DNA of 64,000 nucleotides, taken from positions 1-64,000 of the forward strand of contig JOGW01000024.1 of NCBI GenBank assembly GCA_000721375.1, in the 5' to 3' direction. This document shows, piece by piece, positions 53,114 to 62,317 of the stretch. Within the stretch, counting starts at the first letter, position 1, and each line of letters starts with the position of its first letter. The DNA is from Streptomyces sp. NRRL B-3428 (GTDB lineage Bacteria > Actinomycetota > Actinomycetes > Streptomycetales > Streptomycetaceae). Under the pieces are notes generated by a model, which saw only the letters and a program-made list of their open reading frames with translations, had not been told where the DNA came from and did not search any database. The position numbers and the translations under genes were made by a program.

Positions 53114-53844
53114 TCCGCCCCGCCCGCCCTCAACGCATACCCCACACCCCGAACCGTGTGGACGAGCCGAGGCTCACCCCCCGCCTCCGTCTTCCGCCGC
53201 AGATACATCACATACACATCAAGCGAGTTGGACGAGGGCTCGAAGTCGAAGCCCCACACAGACTTCAGGATCTGCTCACGCGTGAGCACCTGCCGAGGGT
53301 GGGCGAGGAACATCTCAAGGAGCGTGAACTCGGTACGGGTGAGCTCGACAGCGCGCGCTCCCCGTACGACCTCCCGCGTAGCGAGGTTCATACGGAGGTC
53401 CGCGAAGGACAGCACATCGTCTTCGACCTGATCCCCAGCCACCGTCGCCGCATACGAGCTGCGCCGCAGCAACGCGCGGATACGGGCGAAGAGTTCGTCC
53501 AGCTCGAAGGGCTTGACCAGATAGTCGTCCGCCCCCGCATCGAGCCCCGTGACCCGGTCGCCCACCGTGTCACGGGCCGTCAGCATCAGGATCGGCGTCG
53601 TCGAGCCGGAGGCCCGAAGGCGGCGCGCGGCCGTGAGCCCGTCCATCCGCGGCATCTGGATGTCGAGCACGACCAGGTCGGGCGATGTGGCCGCCGCCTT
53701 GTCCAGCGCCTCCAGACCGTCGCCGGCCACCTCGGTCAGATACCCCTCGAACGCGAGGCTGCGCTGCAGCGCCTCGCGCACGGCGGGCTCGTCGTCGACG
53801 ATCAGGATGCGCTGGGCTTCGCCTTCGGCAGGAGCGGGACTCAT
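53110..53844 (-). CDS. OmpR-family response regulator, MprA-like
   Basis: A 244-aa regulator with receiver domain (12-125; acidic D17/D18, phospho-acceptor D61 in VVLDIQMP) and a C-terminal winged HTH (145-240; [28 protein letters not shown]). It pairs with the overlapping kinase. The protease and small gene upstream on the same strand are probable targets or operon members. Confidence 0.94.
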   Translation of the reverse strand: MSPAPAEGEAQRILIVDDEPAVREALQRSLAFEGYLTEVAGDGLEALDKAAATSPDLVVLDIQMPRMDGLTAARRLRASGSTTPILMLTARDTVGDRVTGLDAGADDYLVKPFELDELFARIRALLRRSSYAATVAGDQVEDDVLSFADLRMNLATREVVRGARAVELTRTEFTLLEMFLAHPRQVLTREQILKSVWGFDFEPSSNSLDVYVMYLRRKTEAGGEPRLVHTVRGVGYALRAGGAE

Positions 53845-53909
53845 CGGTCTTCGTGTCCTCGGTGGTCAGGGCTGGTGGGAGGCTCGGGGCCAAGGGCTCG
53901 TGGCCGCTA

Positions 53910-54164
53910 TCAGCCTCGCACGGTGTGCGTGGTCGCGTGGCGGGCTCGGCCGCGATGGACGGATGCGGCGGATGTGGCGGATACGGCGGACACCACGGTC
54001 GTGGCGGGCGAGGCGGCCACCTCCGGCGCCCGTCCGACCGGCGGGTGCAGGACGCCGGCCAGGGCGAGCGCCCCGGACACGTCCGAGGGACGGCCCCAAC
54101 CGAGGGCTTCGGCGAGGGTGTGGCGCAGACGGTTCACGGTCACGGTCACGCTGGGCACAGCCAT
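53910..54164 (-). CDS. Small protein, function unknown
   Basis: An 84-aa protein with Val/Ala-rich, mildly hydrophobic sequence and an N-terminal stretch MAVPSVTVTVNRLRHTLAEA. A near-perfect AGGAGG lies 5 nt upstream of the ATG at 54164, which supports translation. It sits between the protease and the MprA-like regulator on the same strand. No family recognised. Confidence 0.65.
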   Translation of the reverse strand: MAVPSVTVTVNRLRHTLAEALGWGRPSDVSGALALAGVLHPPVGRAPEVAASPATTVVSAVSATSAASVHRGRARHATTHTVRG

Positions 54165-54221
54165 GGGAACCTCCTGGGGTGATCGGCCGGCGCGGGGGTG
54201 TCGGGCCGCCGGCCCGGGATG

Positions 54222-55415
54222 TCAGGTCGTGGACCCGGAGCGCAGCGTGTCGAGGTCGGCCTTGACGTCGTTGATCGGGATTGCGAAGCCCAGGCCCACG
54301 CTGCCGGCCGAGGAGCCGGATCCCGCGCCCGAGGTGGGGGAGTACATCGCCGAGTTGATGCCGATGATCTCGCCGTTCATGTCGATCAGCGCGCCACCGG
54401 AGTTGCCCGGGTTCAGGGACGCGTCGGTCTGCAGCGCCTTGTACGTGGTGGTGGACGAGCCGGTGTCGCCGTTGAACTGCTGACCGCCGAACTCGAACGG
54501 CCACTGGCCCTGCCCCTGCTGCCCCGGCGACTGCTGCTCCTCGGTGGAGACGGTCACGTCGCGGTCGAGCGCGGAGATGATGCCGCTGGTGACCGTGCCG
54601 GTCAGGCCCTCGGGGGAGCCGATCGCGACGACCTCGTCGCCGACACCGACCTTGGAGGAGTCGCCGAGCGTCGCGGCCTTGAGGCCCGAGGCGTTCTCCA
54701 GCTTGATGAGCGCCAGGTCCTTCTTGCTGTCGGTGCCGACGACCTTGGCCTTGTACTTCTTGCCGTCGTTCGTCTGCACCGTGACCTCGCTCGCGCCCGC
54801 GATCACGTGGTTGTTGGTGATGATCTCGCCGTCGCCGGTGATGATCACGCCCGAGCCGGTGGAGGTACCGCTGCCGGTGGTCGCCTGGATCTCCACGATG
54901 GAGTCGCTGACCATGTTGGCCACGCCGGCGACGGTGCCCTTGCTGCCGGCCGAGGCGTTGGTGCCGTTGATGCCGGTGGGGGTGCCGCCGTTCGTACCGA
55001 AGAGCTCCTGGGCGGCGTACGCGGTGCCGCCGCCGACGGCCGCGGCGACCAGGGCCACGGCGGCGAGCACGGCCACCGGGCCGCGGGCGCGCTTCTTGTG
55101 GGCGGGGGCCGGGTGCGCGGCGGGCTCGGCGCCGAAGGCGGCCCAGCCGTTCCCCGTGCCGTCGTTCCCGTTCCCGTTCCCGTTCCCGTCACCGCCGGCG
55201 GCGGTGACCGGTGCCTCCTGGCCGCCGGGCCAGACGGTGGTGCCGGGGGCGACGGTGACCGGTGCCGCGGGGGCGTGCTGCGGGGGCGGCGGGTAGGAGC
55301 CGTGCGCGGGGGGAGCCGGGTTGCCGTACGCGGGGGGCGTCGGGCTGCCGTACGCCGTGTCGTAGGAGGGCTGCTGCTCGGGGTGGTTGCCGCTCTGGCG
55401 GTAGCTCTCGGTCAT
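54222..55415 (-). CDS. Membrane-anchored trypsin-like serine protease (PepD/HtrA-like, no PDZ)
   Basis: A 397-aa protease. A cytoplasmic Gln/Gly/Pro-rich region (1-100) with a Gly-Asn repeat precedes one TM (about 106-130) and an outer trypsin domain with triad His (NNHVIAG), Asp (KKDLALIKLE) and Ser (LNPGNSGGAL). It ends just after the protease domain, so the PDZ domain of HtrA/PepD is missing. In mycobacteria PepD is regulated by MprAB; here the kinase-regulator pair lies two genes downstream. Confidence 0.92.
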   Translation of the reverse strand: MTESYRQSGNHPEQQPSYDTAYGSPTPPAYGNPAPPAHGSYPPPPQHAPAAPVTVAPGTTVWPGGQEAPVTAAGGDGNGNGNGNDGTGNGWAAFGAEPAAHPAPAHKKRARGPVAVLAAVALVAAAVGGGTAYAAQELFGTNGGTPTGINGTNASAGSKGTVAGVANMVSDSIVEIQATTGSGTSTGSGVIITGDGEIITNNHVIAGASEVTVQTNDGKKYKAKVVGTDSKKDLALIKLENASGLKAATLGDSSKVGVGDEVVAIGSPEGLTGTVTSGIISALDRDVTVSTEEQQSPGQQGQGQWPFEFGGQQFNGDTGSSTTTYKALQTDASLNPGNSGGALIDMNGEIIGINSAMYSPTSGAGSGSSAGSVGLGFAIPINDVKADLDTLRSGSTT

Positions 55416-55529
55416 GTCTCAGAGCATTGGCTCCGATGATGAGAGGTTCCTGAGCGCCCGCTGAGAAGCACCGGAGAACCCTGTATGTCCGGTATAAAGA
55501 CGCCCGGTGCGAAGCCGCGGCCCTGAGGG

Positions 55530-56552
55530 CTAGCCGCACCCGCAGGAGCGCCGCACGACCAACCGCGCCGGGAACTGCCGCAGCCGCTCGCGCCGCGAAC
55601 CCGCGACCCGCAGGGCGTCATCGAGCACCAGGTCCACCGCCGCCCGCGCCATCGCAGGACGGTCCGAGGCGATGGTCGTCAGCGGCGGATCCGTGAGCGC
55701 CGCCTCCTTGACGTCGTCGAAGCCGGCGACCGCCAGCTCGCCGGGGACGTCGATACGGAGCTCGCGCGCCGCGCGCAGCACACCGATCGCCTGGTCGTCC
55801 GTCGCGCAGACAAGCGCCGGCGGCCGATTCGGTCCCGCCAGCAGGGACAGCGCCACCTGATACGCGTCATAGCGGTTGTACGGCGCCTCGAAGAGCCGGC
55901 CCTCCGTGGAGATCCCCGCCTCCTTCATCGCGCGGCGCCAGCCCTCGACGTGATCGGTGACCGGGTCGCCGACGACCGGGGTGTCCTCGACACCGCCGAG
56001 ACAGGCCACGTACGGGTGGCCGTGCTCGAGAAGGTGACGGGTCGCGAGCTGCGCGCCGCCGATGTCGTCCGTGACGACCGCGACGTCGTCGAGCGCCTCG
56101 GGGCGGCGGTGCAGCAGCACCACCCGGGCGTCCCACGCGTCGATCTCGGTGGCCGCGTGCTCGCTCGGACCCTGGCTGACCAGGATCAGGCCGGAGACCC
56201 GCATCCCGAGGAAGGCCCGCAGATAGTGCACCTCGCGCTCGTCGAGGTAGTCGGAGTTGCCGACCAGGACCATCTTTCCGCGCTCGGCGGCGGCCTGTTC
56301 GACGGCGTGCGCCATCTCCGCGAAGAACGGCTGCCGCGCGTCCGGGACGATCATGCCTATGAGATCCGTACGGCGGGACGCCATGGCCTGCGCCACCCGG
56401 TCCGGGCGGTAACCCAGCTCCTTGATGGCGGCGAGTACCCGCTCGCGCGTGGCCGGGGCGACCGGCCGGGGTCCGTTGTTGATGACATAGCTCACGACGG
56501 CGGTGGAAGTCCCCGCCAGTCGCGCCACATCGTCCCGCGTCACCTTGGCCAC
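55530..56552 (-). CDS. LacI-family transcriptional regulator
   Basis: A 340-aa repressor: N-terminal LacI HTH (1-50; [20 protein letters not shown] followed by NNGPRPV) and a periplasmic-binding-protein-like effector domain (60-330). The C-terminus RRSCGC is Cys-containing. No transporter or sugar gene is adjacent, so its targets are unknown. Confidence 0.93.
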   Translation of the reverse strand: MAKVTRDDVARLAGTSTAVVSYVINNGPRPVAPATRERVLAAIKELGYRPDRVAQAMASRRTDLIGMIVPDARQPFFAEMAHAVEQAAAERGKMVLVGNSDYLDEREVHYLRAFLGMRVSGLILVSQGPSEHAATEIDAWDARVVLLHRRPEALDDVAVVTDDIGGAQLATRHLLEHGHPYVACLGGVEDTPVVGDPVTDHVEGWRRAMKEAGISTEGRLFEAPYNRYDAYQVALSLLAGPNRPPALVCATDDQAIGVLRAARELRIDVPGELAVAGFDDVKEAALTDPPLTTIASDRPAMARAAVDLVLDDALRVAGSRRERLRQFPARLVVRRSCGCG

Positions 56553-56576
56553 GCGCGGCAGTCTACGCGGGAAGAG

Positions 56577-57368
56577 TCACCTCTTGGCAGGCCGTACGGC
56601 AGCTTCCGTACGCTCATTCGCAGGGTCCCCGACACCCTCGGAGCCCTTGTCCGCAGCGGCTTGTGCCTTGGCGGCGGCCTCCGCCGCACGCTCCACTTTC
56701 TCCGGCGTAACAAAGCGATAACCAACGTTGCGGACGGTTCCGATCAACGCCTCGTGCTCGGGTCCGAGCTTCGCCCGCAGCCTTCGTACGTGGACATCGA
56801 CCGTCCGCGTACCGCCGAAGTAGTCGTAGCCCCAGACCTCCTGCAGCAACTGGGCGCGGGTGAAGACGCGGCCCGGGTGCTGGGCGAGGTACTTGAGGAG
56901 CTCGAACTCCTTGAAGGTCAGGTCCAGGACCCGGCCCTTGAGCTTGGCGCTGTAGGTCGCCTCGTCCACCGAGAGATCACCGTTGCGGATCTCCATCGGG
57001 GAGTCGTCTCCGGTCAGGCTCTGGCGGCCCATCGCCAGCCGGATCCGCGCCTCGACCTCGGCCGGACCGGCCGTATCGAGCAGAACGTCGTCGATGCCCC
57101 AGTCCGCGGTGACCGCGGCGAGACCGCCCTCGGTGACGACGAGGATGAGAGGACAGCCGGGTCCGGTGGAGCGGAGCAGCTGGCAGAGGCTGCGGACCTG
57201 TGGGAGGTCACGCCGCCCGTCGATCAGGATGACGTCGGCACCAGGGGTGTCGACGAGAGCCGGGCCCTCGGCCGGGGCGACCCGCACGTTGTGGAGCAGC
57301 AGTCCGAGGGCGGGGAGCACCTCCGTCGACGGCTGGAGGGCATTGGTCAGGAGCAGCAGAGAACTCAT
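56577..57368 (-). CDS. glnR: Orphan nitrogen regulator GlnR
   Basis: A 263-aa OmpR-type regulator without a kinase gene. The receiver domain (1-120) lacks the usual acidic DD pocket near residue 10 ([11 protein letters not shown]) but has Asp50 ([11 protein letters not shown]); the winged HTH (130-225) has [20 protein letters not shown] and [14 protein letters not shown]. The degenerate receiver and length are typical of GlnR, the global nitrogen regulator of actinomycetes. Confidence 0.9.
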   Translation of the reverse strand: MSSLLLLTNALQPSTEVLPALGLLLHNVRVAPAEGPALVDTPGADVILIDGRRDLPQVRSLCQLLRSTGPGCPLILVVTEGGLAAVTADWGIDDVLLDTAGPAEVEARIRLAMGRQSLTGDDSPMEIRNGDLSVDEATYSAKLKGRVLDLTFKEFELLKYLAQHPGRVFTRAQLLQEVWGYDYFGGTRTVDVHVRRLRAKLGPEHEALIGTVRNVGYRFVTPEKVERAAEAAAKAQAAADKGSEGVGDPANERTEAAVRPAKR

Positions 57369-57620
57369 CGCCGCTCACCTGCCCGGGTCTGACGGTTGTC
57401 GTGCTCGGTTCGCTCGCCCATAACGTCTGGTTCCTCCTCGGTCCCTGCGAGGACGTTTACGGCACTGCTGGTGGTGCTCTGTTGCTCTGCGGGCCCGCGC
57501 CCTGGGCCCGCTGTGCGCGACTGCCGGCCTTCAGGTGTTCAACCCTTAAACCCTGCAGAAAAGCACAAAAGGACCCGGGGGCTACGCTGCCCGGATCCTC
57601 CGAGAAGGAGAATAGCCCAC

Positions 57621-58511
57621 ATGAGTTCACCTCCGGCAGGTCAAACGGCACGATCTTCTGTGCTACCGATCACGCGTGGGAGGCGCCGGACCACGCTGCG
57701 TACCGCCGACGGGGTGGTCGTCGAGGCGGCCTACGAGCCGTGTGCCGCCGGTCCCACGGACCTCGCGATCGTCGTCGCGCACGGGTTCACTGGGGATCTC
57801 CTCAAGCCTCATGTACGCCGGGCGGCAAGGGTGTTCGCCCAGGTGGCAGGCGTGATCACCTTCTCCTTCCGTGGGCATGGCCGCTCCGGCGGACGCTCCA
57901 CGGTGGGCGACCGCGAGGTGCTCGATCTCGATGCGGCGGTGTCCTGGGCGCGCTCGCTCGGCTACACCCGCGTCGTGACCGTCGGCTTCTCGATGGGCGG
58001 CTCTGTGGTGCTCCGGCAGGGCGCGTTGCACGGGGGGCGCACGGAAGCGCGACCCGATGCGGTCGTCTCGGTCAGTGGACCGGCCCGCTGGTACTACCGG
58101 GGTACGCCCTCGATGCGGCGCCTTCACTGGGTGATCACACGGCGTACGGGACGTGCGGTAGGCCGCCACTTCCTGGGCACCCGCATCCACCACGAGGACT
58201 GGGACCCGATCCCGCTGTCTCCGGTGGAGTCGGTCCCGCTCCTCGCCCCGGCCCCGTTGCTCGTGGTGCACGGGGACAGGGACCCGTACTTCCCGCTGGA
58301 CCACCCGCGGATGCTCGCGGCGGCGGCGCCGGGGGTGGAGCTGTGGGTGGAGCCGGGGATGGGGCACGCGGAACATGCGGCGAGCGATGAGCTGTTGGGG
58401 CGGATCGGGCAGTGGGCCGCCACGGCTCAACCCACAGCTCCACCCCCACCGGACCCGCACACGACTGCGCACTTCCCACGGGCGGGCATCATGGATGCCG
58501 ACCGAACGTGA
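57621..58511 (+). CDS. Alpha/beta hydrolase
   Basis: A 296-aa hydrolase of the lysophospholipase/esterase type. VVAHGFTGD forms the oxyanion loop, GFSMGGS is the nucleophile elbow, and HGDRDPYFP plus GMGHAEHA supply the acid and His. ATG at 57621 with AAGGAG is preferred. It is followed 13 nt later by a MoaD-like gene; the two could form an operon with the next membrane protein. Confidence 0.9.
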   Translation: MSSPPAGQTARSSVLPITRGRRRTTLRTADGVVVEAAYEPCAAGPTDLAIVVAHGFTGDLLKPHVRRAARVFAQVAGVITFSFRGHGRSGGRSTVGDREVLDLDAAVSWARSLGYTRVVTVGFSMGGSVVLRQGALHGGRTEARPDAVVSVSGPARWYYRGTPSMRRLHWVITRRTGRAVGRHFLGTRIHHEDWDPIPLSPVESVPLLAPAPLLVVHGDRDPYFPLDHPRMLAAAAPGVELWVEPGMGHAEHAASDELLGRIGQWAATAQPTAPPPPDPHTTAHFPRAGIMDADRT

Positions 58512-58524
58512 AAGGAGGCCGAAC

Positions 58525-58779
58525 ATGGCCAACGGCACCATCCGCTACTGGGCCGCAGCAAAATCCGCTGCCGGCCTCGCAGAAGAGCCCTACGACGCCG
58601 AGACCCTCGCGGAGGCCCTCGACGCGGCAAGGACCCGACACCCCGGCGAACTCGTCCGCGTACTGCAGCGATGCTCGTTCCTCATCGACGGCGACCCCGT
58701 GGGTACCCGAGGACATGAGACCGTACGCCTTGCCGAGGGCGGCACGGTCGAGGTGCTCCCGCCGTTCGCAGGAGGGTGA
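58525..58779 (+). CDS. MoaD/ThiS-like ubiquitin-fold protein
   Basis: An 84-aa beta-grasp protein that ends in Gly-Gly (LPPFAGG), the site adenylated and thiocarboxylated in MoaD and ThiS sulfur carriers. AAAGGAGG ribosome site. No molybdopterin or thiamine gene is nearby, so it may be an orphan sulfur carrier; the E1-like enzyme would be elsewhere. Confidence 0.9.
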   Translation: MANGTIRYWAAAKSAAGLAEEPYDAETLAEALDAARTRHPGELVRVLQRCSFLIDGDPVGTRGHETVRLAEGGTVEVLPPFAGG

Positions 58780-58789
58780 CCCGTACACG

Positions 58790-60094
58790 ATGAGCGATCA
58801 GCACAACCATCAACCGGGCCAGGGCCACGCACAGGGTCAGAGCCAGTACGACCCGTACCGGCAGCAGCCCGAGCAGCAGTGGCCGACGGGCGCGACCGGT
58901 TACGACGAGGCCCCGCACACCCAGCGCTGGCAGGGCCAGACCTGGGAGACGCAGACGCACCCGCACACCCAGGGCGCGGCCTCCGACACGGCCTATCTGC
59001 CGCCGCAGAACGCGCAGGCCCCGCAGCCGCAGACCTACGGCGGCCCACTCCCTCCGGAGACCCACGCCGGCCAGGCGTACGCGCAGGACTCCTACGCGCA
59101 GCAGCCCTACGCGCAGGACCCGTACGCCCAGCAGTCCCAACCGCAGCAGCCCGCGGACCCGTACGCCGAACCGCAGCCCGGCTCCGCATACCCCTACGAC
59201 GAGCGCGCCGCCGACGCGTACGCCTACAGCGCGGCGCCCGCCCAGGGGCAGCAGCCGACGTACACCCCGGCCCCCGCCGAGCCGACCCCCGAGAGCGGAC
59301 CCGCCTACGGGCCCGCGACGGTCGTCGGCAACCAGCGGATCACCGACGCCCAGCGTGCCCGCGCCGAGGGCCGTTCGCCGATCATCGCGCCGGGCATCCA
59401 GCCCGCCGGGATCACCGCGGGGATCGGTCTGCTGCTCGCGGGCGGCGCGGCCGTCGGCGAGTACGCCCTGCTCGTACCGCTGCTCGTGCTGCAGGCGCTC
59501 ACCGCAGCGGGCTGGTTCCGGCTGAACGGGATGTGGCCCGCGCGCCAGGGCATCGCCCTCGCCTTCGCGGGCGCGCTCACCGCGGACGTCGTGCTGCTCG
59601 GGGTCGGCCGGGAGAACGCGCCCGCCGCGATCATCGGCACGCTCGGCGTCTGGGTGCTGCTCACGCTGGTGCTCCAACTGCGCTCCCACGCGGGCGCGGA
59701 CGAGCGGATGCAGGGCCTGATGGCCACGGTCGCCTCGGCGGCGCTCGCGATCGTCGCGGCCGGATTCCTCGGAGCGTCCGCGGACGCGGCGGTCGTGGGT
59801 GCGCTCGCGGTGGCCGTCGCCACGCTCGCCCGTGCGCTGCCGTTGCCCGAGATCGCCTCGGTGGTGGTCTCGCTGCTCGCGGCGGCCGGCGCCGGGATCG
59901 CGGCCGGCGGTCTGACGGACATCGGCTCGGGCGGTGCGCTGCTCGGGTTCGGCGCCGGGGTCTGCGCGCTGATCGGCCTGCGGGTCGCCAGCTACGACTA
60001 TCCGTCGCGCTTCGTGCACATGACGGCCGGTGTCGCACTGCCGCTCGCGGCGGCCGCGCCCGCGGTCTACCTGCTGGGGCGGGCCATCGGCTGA
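58790..60094 (+). CDS. Multi-TM membrane protein with Gln/Tyr-rich N-terminal domain
   Basis: A 434-aa protein. Residues 1-175 are low complexity, rich in Gln, Tyr, Pro and Ala, with a YAQxx repeat (YAQDSYAQQPYAQDPYAQQ). From about 195 the chain has around eight to nine hydrophobic helices, Ala/Gly-rich. No transporter signature recognised. The start lies 11 nt after the MoaD-like stop. Confidence 0.85.
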   Translation: MSDQHNHQPGQGHAQGQSQYDPYRQQPEQQWPTGATGYDEAPHTQRWQGQTWETQTHPHTQGAASDTAYLPPQNAQAPQPQTYGGPLPPETHAGQAYAQDSYAQQPYAQDPYAQQSQPQQPADPYAEPQPGSAYPYDERAADAYAYSAAPAQGQQPTYTPAPAEPTPESGPAYGPATVVGNQRITDAQRARAEGRSPIIAPGIQPAGITAGIGLLLAGGAAVGEYALLVPLLVLQALTAAGWFRLNGMWPARQGIALAFAGALTADVVLLGVGRENAPAAIIGTLGVWVLLTLVLQLRSHAGADERMQGLMATVASAALAIVAAGFLGASADAAVVGALAVAVATLARALPLPEIASVVVSLLAAAGAGIAAGGLTDIGSGGALLGFGAGVCALIGLRVASYDYPSRFVHMTAGVALPLAAAAPAVYLLGRAIG

Positions 60095-60110
60095 GGCCGG
60101 ATTCTCCGCC

Positions 60111-60161
60111 ACGAGGCCGGGGTCGGCGTCTCCCGCTACGGGGCGGCGACCCCGGCCTCGT
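60111..60161 (+). terminator. Terminator after the Gln-rich membrane protein gene
   Basis: ACGAGGCCGGGGTCG pairs perfectly with CGACCCCGGCCTCGT; the loop is 21 nt. No T-run. Confidence 0.75.
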
Positions 60162-60256
60162 ACGTCACAGCCTTTCGACAAGATCCCCGGCCCTCGGCGC
60201 CGCCGCGGACACCCGGGTTAGGCTCCCCCGAACGACACAGAGGCGGGGGCAACACC

Positions 60257-60991
60257 GTGCGCGGACTGCGAATATTCCTGATCATCGCCGTGATCCTGGG
60301 CGGACTCTTCGTCGCGGCCGACCGCATCGCCGTGGGCTTCGCCGAGGACGAGGCGGCGGACAAGATCCGTATCAGCGAGGGTCTCGCCGAGAAGCCGGAC
60401 GTCTCCATCAATGGCTTCCCCTTCCTCACCCAGCTCGCCGGCGGTGAGCTCGACGACGTGTCGATCGGCATCGACGACTACGAGGCCCCCGCCGAGAACG
60501 GCCGGAAGATCCGGATCGCCGAACTGAACGCCACGATGCACGGCGTCGCCTTCTCCGACGGCTACAGCTCGGCCACCGCCGACAGCGCCGAGGGCTCGGC
60601 GCTCATCGCGTACGACGAACTCCTGAAGGCCGCGAAGGTCGAGGCCGTCGATATCGCCCCGGGCGTGACGGGCAAGGTCGTGGGTCTCTCGCAGGGCGGC
60701 GGCGGCAAGATCAAGGTCTCCATCCAGCCCACCGTCTTCGGCAAGAAGCTCCCGCCCATCGGCGTCACGAGCACCGTCACCGTGGAGAACGGCAACACGG
60801 TGTACGTGCACGCCGACGCGATGCCCAAGCTCGCCGGTGTCTCCGTCGCGGACCGCAAGATGCGCGAGGTCACCGACTTCAAGCAGAAGATCGACGGCCT
60901 TCCGGCGGGCATCGACCTCAAGTCGGTCCAGGCGGGCGACGAGGGCGTGGAGATCGCGGTGACGGGATCGCAGCTCAAGCTCGTCGGGTGA
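60257..60991 (+). CDS. DUF2993-family envelope protein
   Basis: A 244-aa protein: N-terminal TM or signal (LRIFLIIAVILGGLFVAA) and a DUF2993 domain with the family pattern SINGFPFLTQLAGGELDDV and IDLKSVQAGDEGVEIAVTG. Family members occur in mycobacterial envelopes (LmeA, lipomannan elongation), so a lipid-binding or envelope-assembly role is likely. GTG start at 60257. Confidence 0.9.
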   Translation: MRGLRIFLIIAVILGGLFVAADRIAVGFAEDEAADKIRISEGLAEKPDVSINGFPFLTQLAGGELDDVSIGIDDYEAPAENGRKIRIAELNATMHGVAFSDGYSSATADSAEGSALIAYDELLKAAKVEAVDIAPGVTGKVVGLSQGGGGKIKVSIQPTVFGKKLPPIGVTSTVTVENGNTVYVHADAMPKLAGVSVADRKMREVTDFKQKIDGLPAGIDLKSVQAGDEGVEIAVTGSQLKLVG

Positions 60992-61067
60992 GATTGAGTC
61001 CCTCCGTCCCGCACTGCGAGACACTCCCGTCCGAAACGGCTGTGTGACGGGCGCGACACCCCCTCCC

Positions 61068-61089
61068 CGGGCCCGGAACGCCGGGCCCG
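61068..61089 (+). terminator. Terminator after the DUF2993 gene
   Basis: CGGGCCCGG and CCGGGCCCG flank an AACG loop 76 nt after the stop. A TCTCGTATC direct repeat follows at 61095-61103 and 61119-61127, 24 bp apart. Confidence 0.7.
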
Positions 61090-61143
61090 ACCCCTCTCGT
61101 ATCCCATGATCTGGACGATCTCGTATCACCATACGGACAACCG

Positions 61144-61173
61144 GTGACACGGCGACCGATACGTCCCTACGAT
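61144..61173 (+). promoter_or_regulatory. Promoter of the cysteine leader peptide and sulfurtransferase
   Basis: A -35 element GTGACA (61144-61149) and a -10 element TACGAT (61168-61173) are separated by 18 nt. The -10 lies 7 nt before the leader ATG, so transcription should start at or next to the A of the ATG, giving a leaderless mRNA. Confidence 0.7.
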
Positions 61174-61180
61174 CGGGCCC

Positions 61181-61264
61181 ATGAAGCAACAGGCGGCGGA
61201 TTTCACGAAGCGGCGGGCAGTAGACCTGTGCCGCGTCGCCGCCATGCTCTGTCGCACTGTCTGA
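61181..61264 (+). CDS. Cysteine-containing leader peptide (27 aa)
   Basis: A 27-aa ORF, too short for standard gene callers. The core TKRRAVDLCRVAAMLCR with two Cys (codons TGC and TGT) near the C-terminus matches, from memory, peptides annotated as putative leader peptides upstream of sulfur genes in Streptomyces. Promoter position suggests leaderless translation. Ribosome stalling at the Cys codons when Cys-tRNA is low would change folding of the 176-nt spacer, which contains a GAGCCG-CGA-CGGCTC hairpin and a GACCCCG/CGGGGTC pair. Confidence 0.8.
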   Translation: MKQQAADFTKRRAVDLCRVAAMLCRTV

Positions 61265-61440
61265 GCGGGCACCCAGGCCTCCCCGGTCACCGACCCCGCT
61301 TTCCCCGGACCTCTTGAGCCGCGACGGCTCGGGGTCACCCCGTGCCTCCAGCACCTGCACGTGCGCACCCGTATTCGCATGCCCTGCCGCATCGCCTTCC
61401 CTGCCGTAACTGCCCCGAACTGCCCCGGAGGAGACAGCAC

Positions 61441-62283
61441 ATGAGCCGCACCGACGTCCTGGTCGACGCAGACTGGGTCGAGGCCAACCTCGACAACCCC
61501 CAGGTCGCCATCGTCGAGGTCGACGAGGACACCTCGGCCTACGAGAAGAACCACATCAAGAACGCGATCCGGATCGACTGGACCAAGGACCTCCAGGACC
61601 CGGTCCGCCGTGACTTCATCGACCAGGAGGGCTTCGAGAAGCTCCTGTCGGCGAAGGGCATCGGCAACGACACGACCGTCGTCCTGTACGGCGGCAACAA
61701 CAACTGGTTCGCCTCGTACGCCTTCTGGTACTTCAAGCTCTACGGCCACCAGGACGTGAAGCTCCTCGACGGCGGCCGCAAGAAGTGGGAGCTCGACTCC
61801 CGCGACCTCGTCGACGGCGACCAGGTGCCCAGCCGCCCGGCCACCGAGTACAAGGCCAAGGCCCAGGACACTTCGATCCGCGCCTTCCGCGACGACGTCG
61901 TGAACGCGATCGGCAGCCAGAACCTGGTCGACGTCCGTTCCCCCGACGAGTTCAGCGGCAAGCTGCTCGCCCCGGCGCACCTTCCGCAGGAGCAGTCGCA
62001 GCGTCCGGGCCACGTCCCGTCCGCGCGCAACATCCCGTGGTCCAAGAACGCCAACGACGACGGCACCTTCAAGTCGGACGAGCAGCTCAAGGAGCTCTAC
62101 GCCGCCGAGCAGGTCGACCTCGCCAAGGACACCATCGCGTACTGCCGTATCGGCGAGCGCTCGGCCCTGACCTGGTTCGTCCTGCACGAGCTGCTCGGTG
62201 TCGAGAACGTCAAGAACTACGACGGCTCCTGGACCGAGTACGGCTCCCTCGTCGGCGTGCCGATCGAGCTCGGCGCCAACTGA
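61441..62283 (+). CDS. Thiosulfate sulfurtransferase (rhodanese)
   Basis: A 280-aa two-domain rhodanese. The first domain (1-125) is inactive; the second (150-280) has the active-site loop AYCRIGERSALTW with catalytic Cys235. It transfers sulfur from thiosulfate to a thiophilic acceptor; related genes are called cysA/sseA in actinobacteria. ATG at 61441 has GGAGGA 8 nt upstream. Expression is probably set by the leader peptide upstream; co-transcribed with DUF1416. Confidence 0.94.
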   Translation: MSRTDVLVDADWVEANLDNPQVAIVEVDEDTSAYEKNHIKNAIRIDWTKDLQDPVRRDFIDQEGFEKLLSAKGIGNDTTVVLYGGNNNWFASYAFWYFKLYGHQDVKLLDGGRKKWELDSRDLVDGDQVPSRPATEYKAKAQDTSIRAFRDDVVNAIGSQNLVDVRSPDEFSGKLLAPAHLPQEQSQRPGHVPSARNIPWSKNANDDGTFKSDEQLKELYAAEQVDLAKDTIAYCRIGERSALTWFVLHELLGVENVKNYDGSWTEYGSLVGVPIELGAN

Positions 62284-62317
62284 CCACCCGCTGACCTCAC
62301 TTCGAAAGGACCGACCC

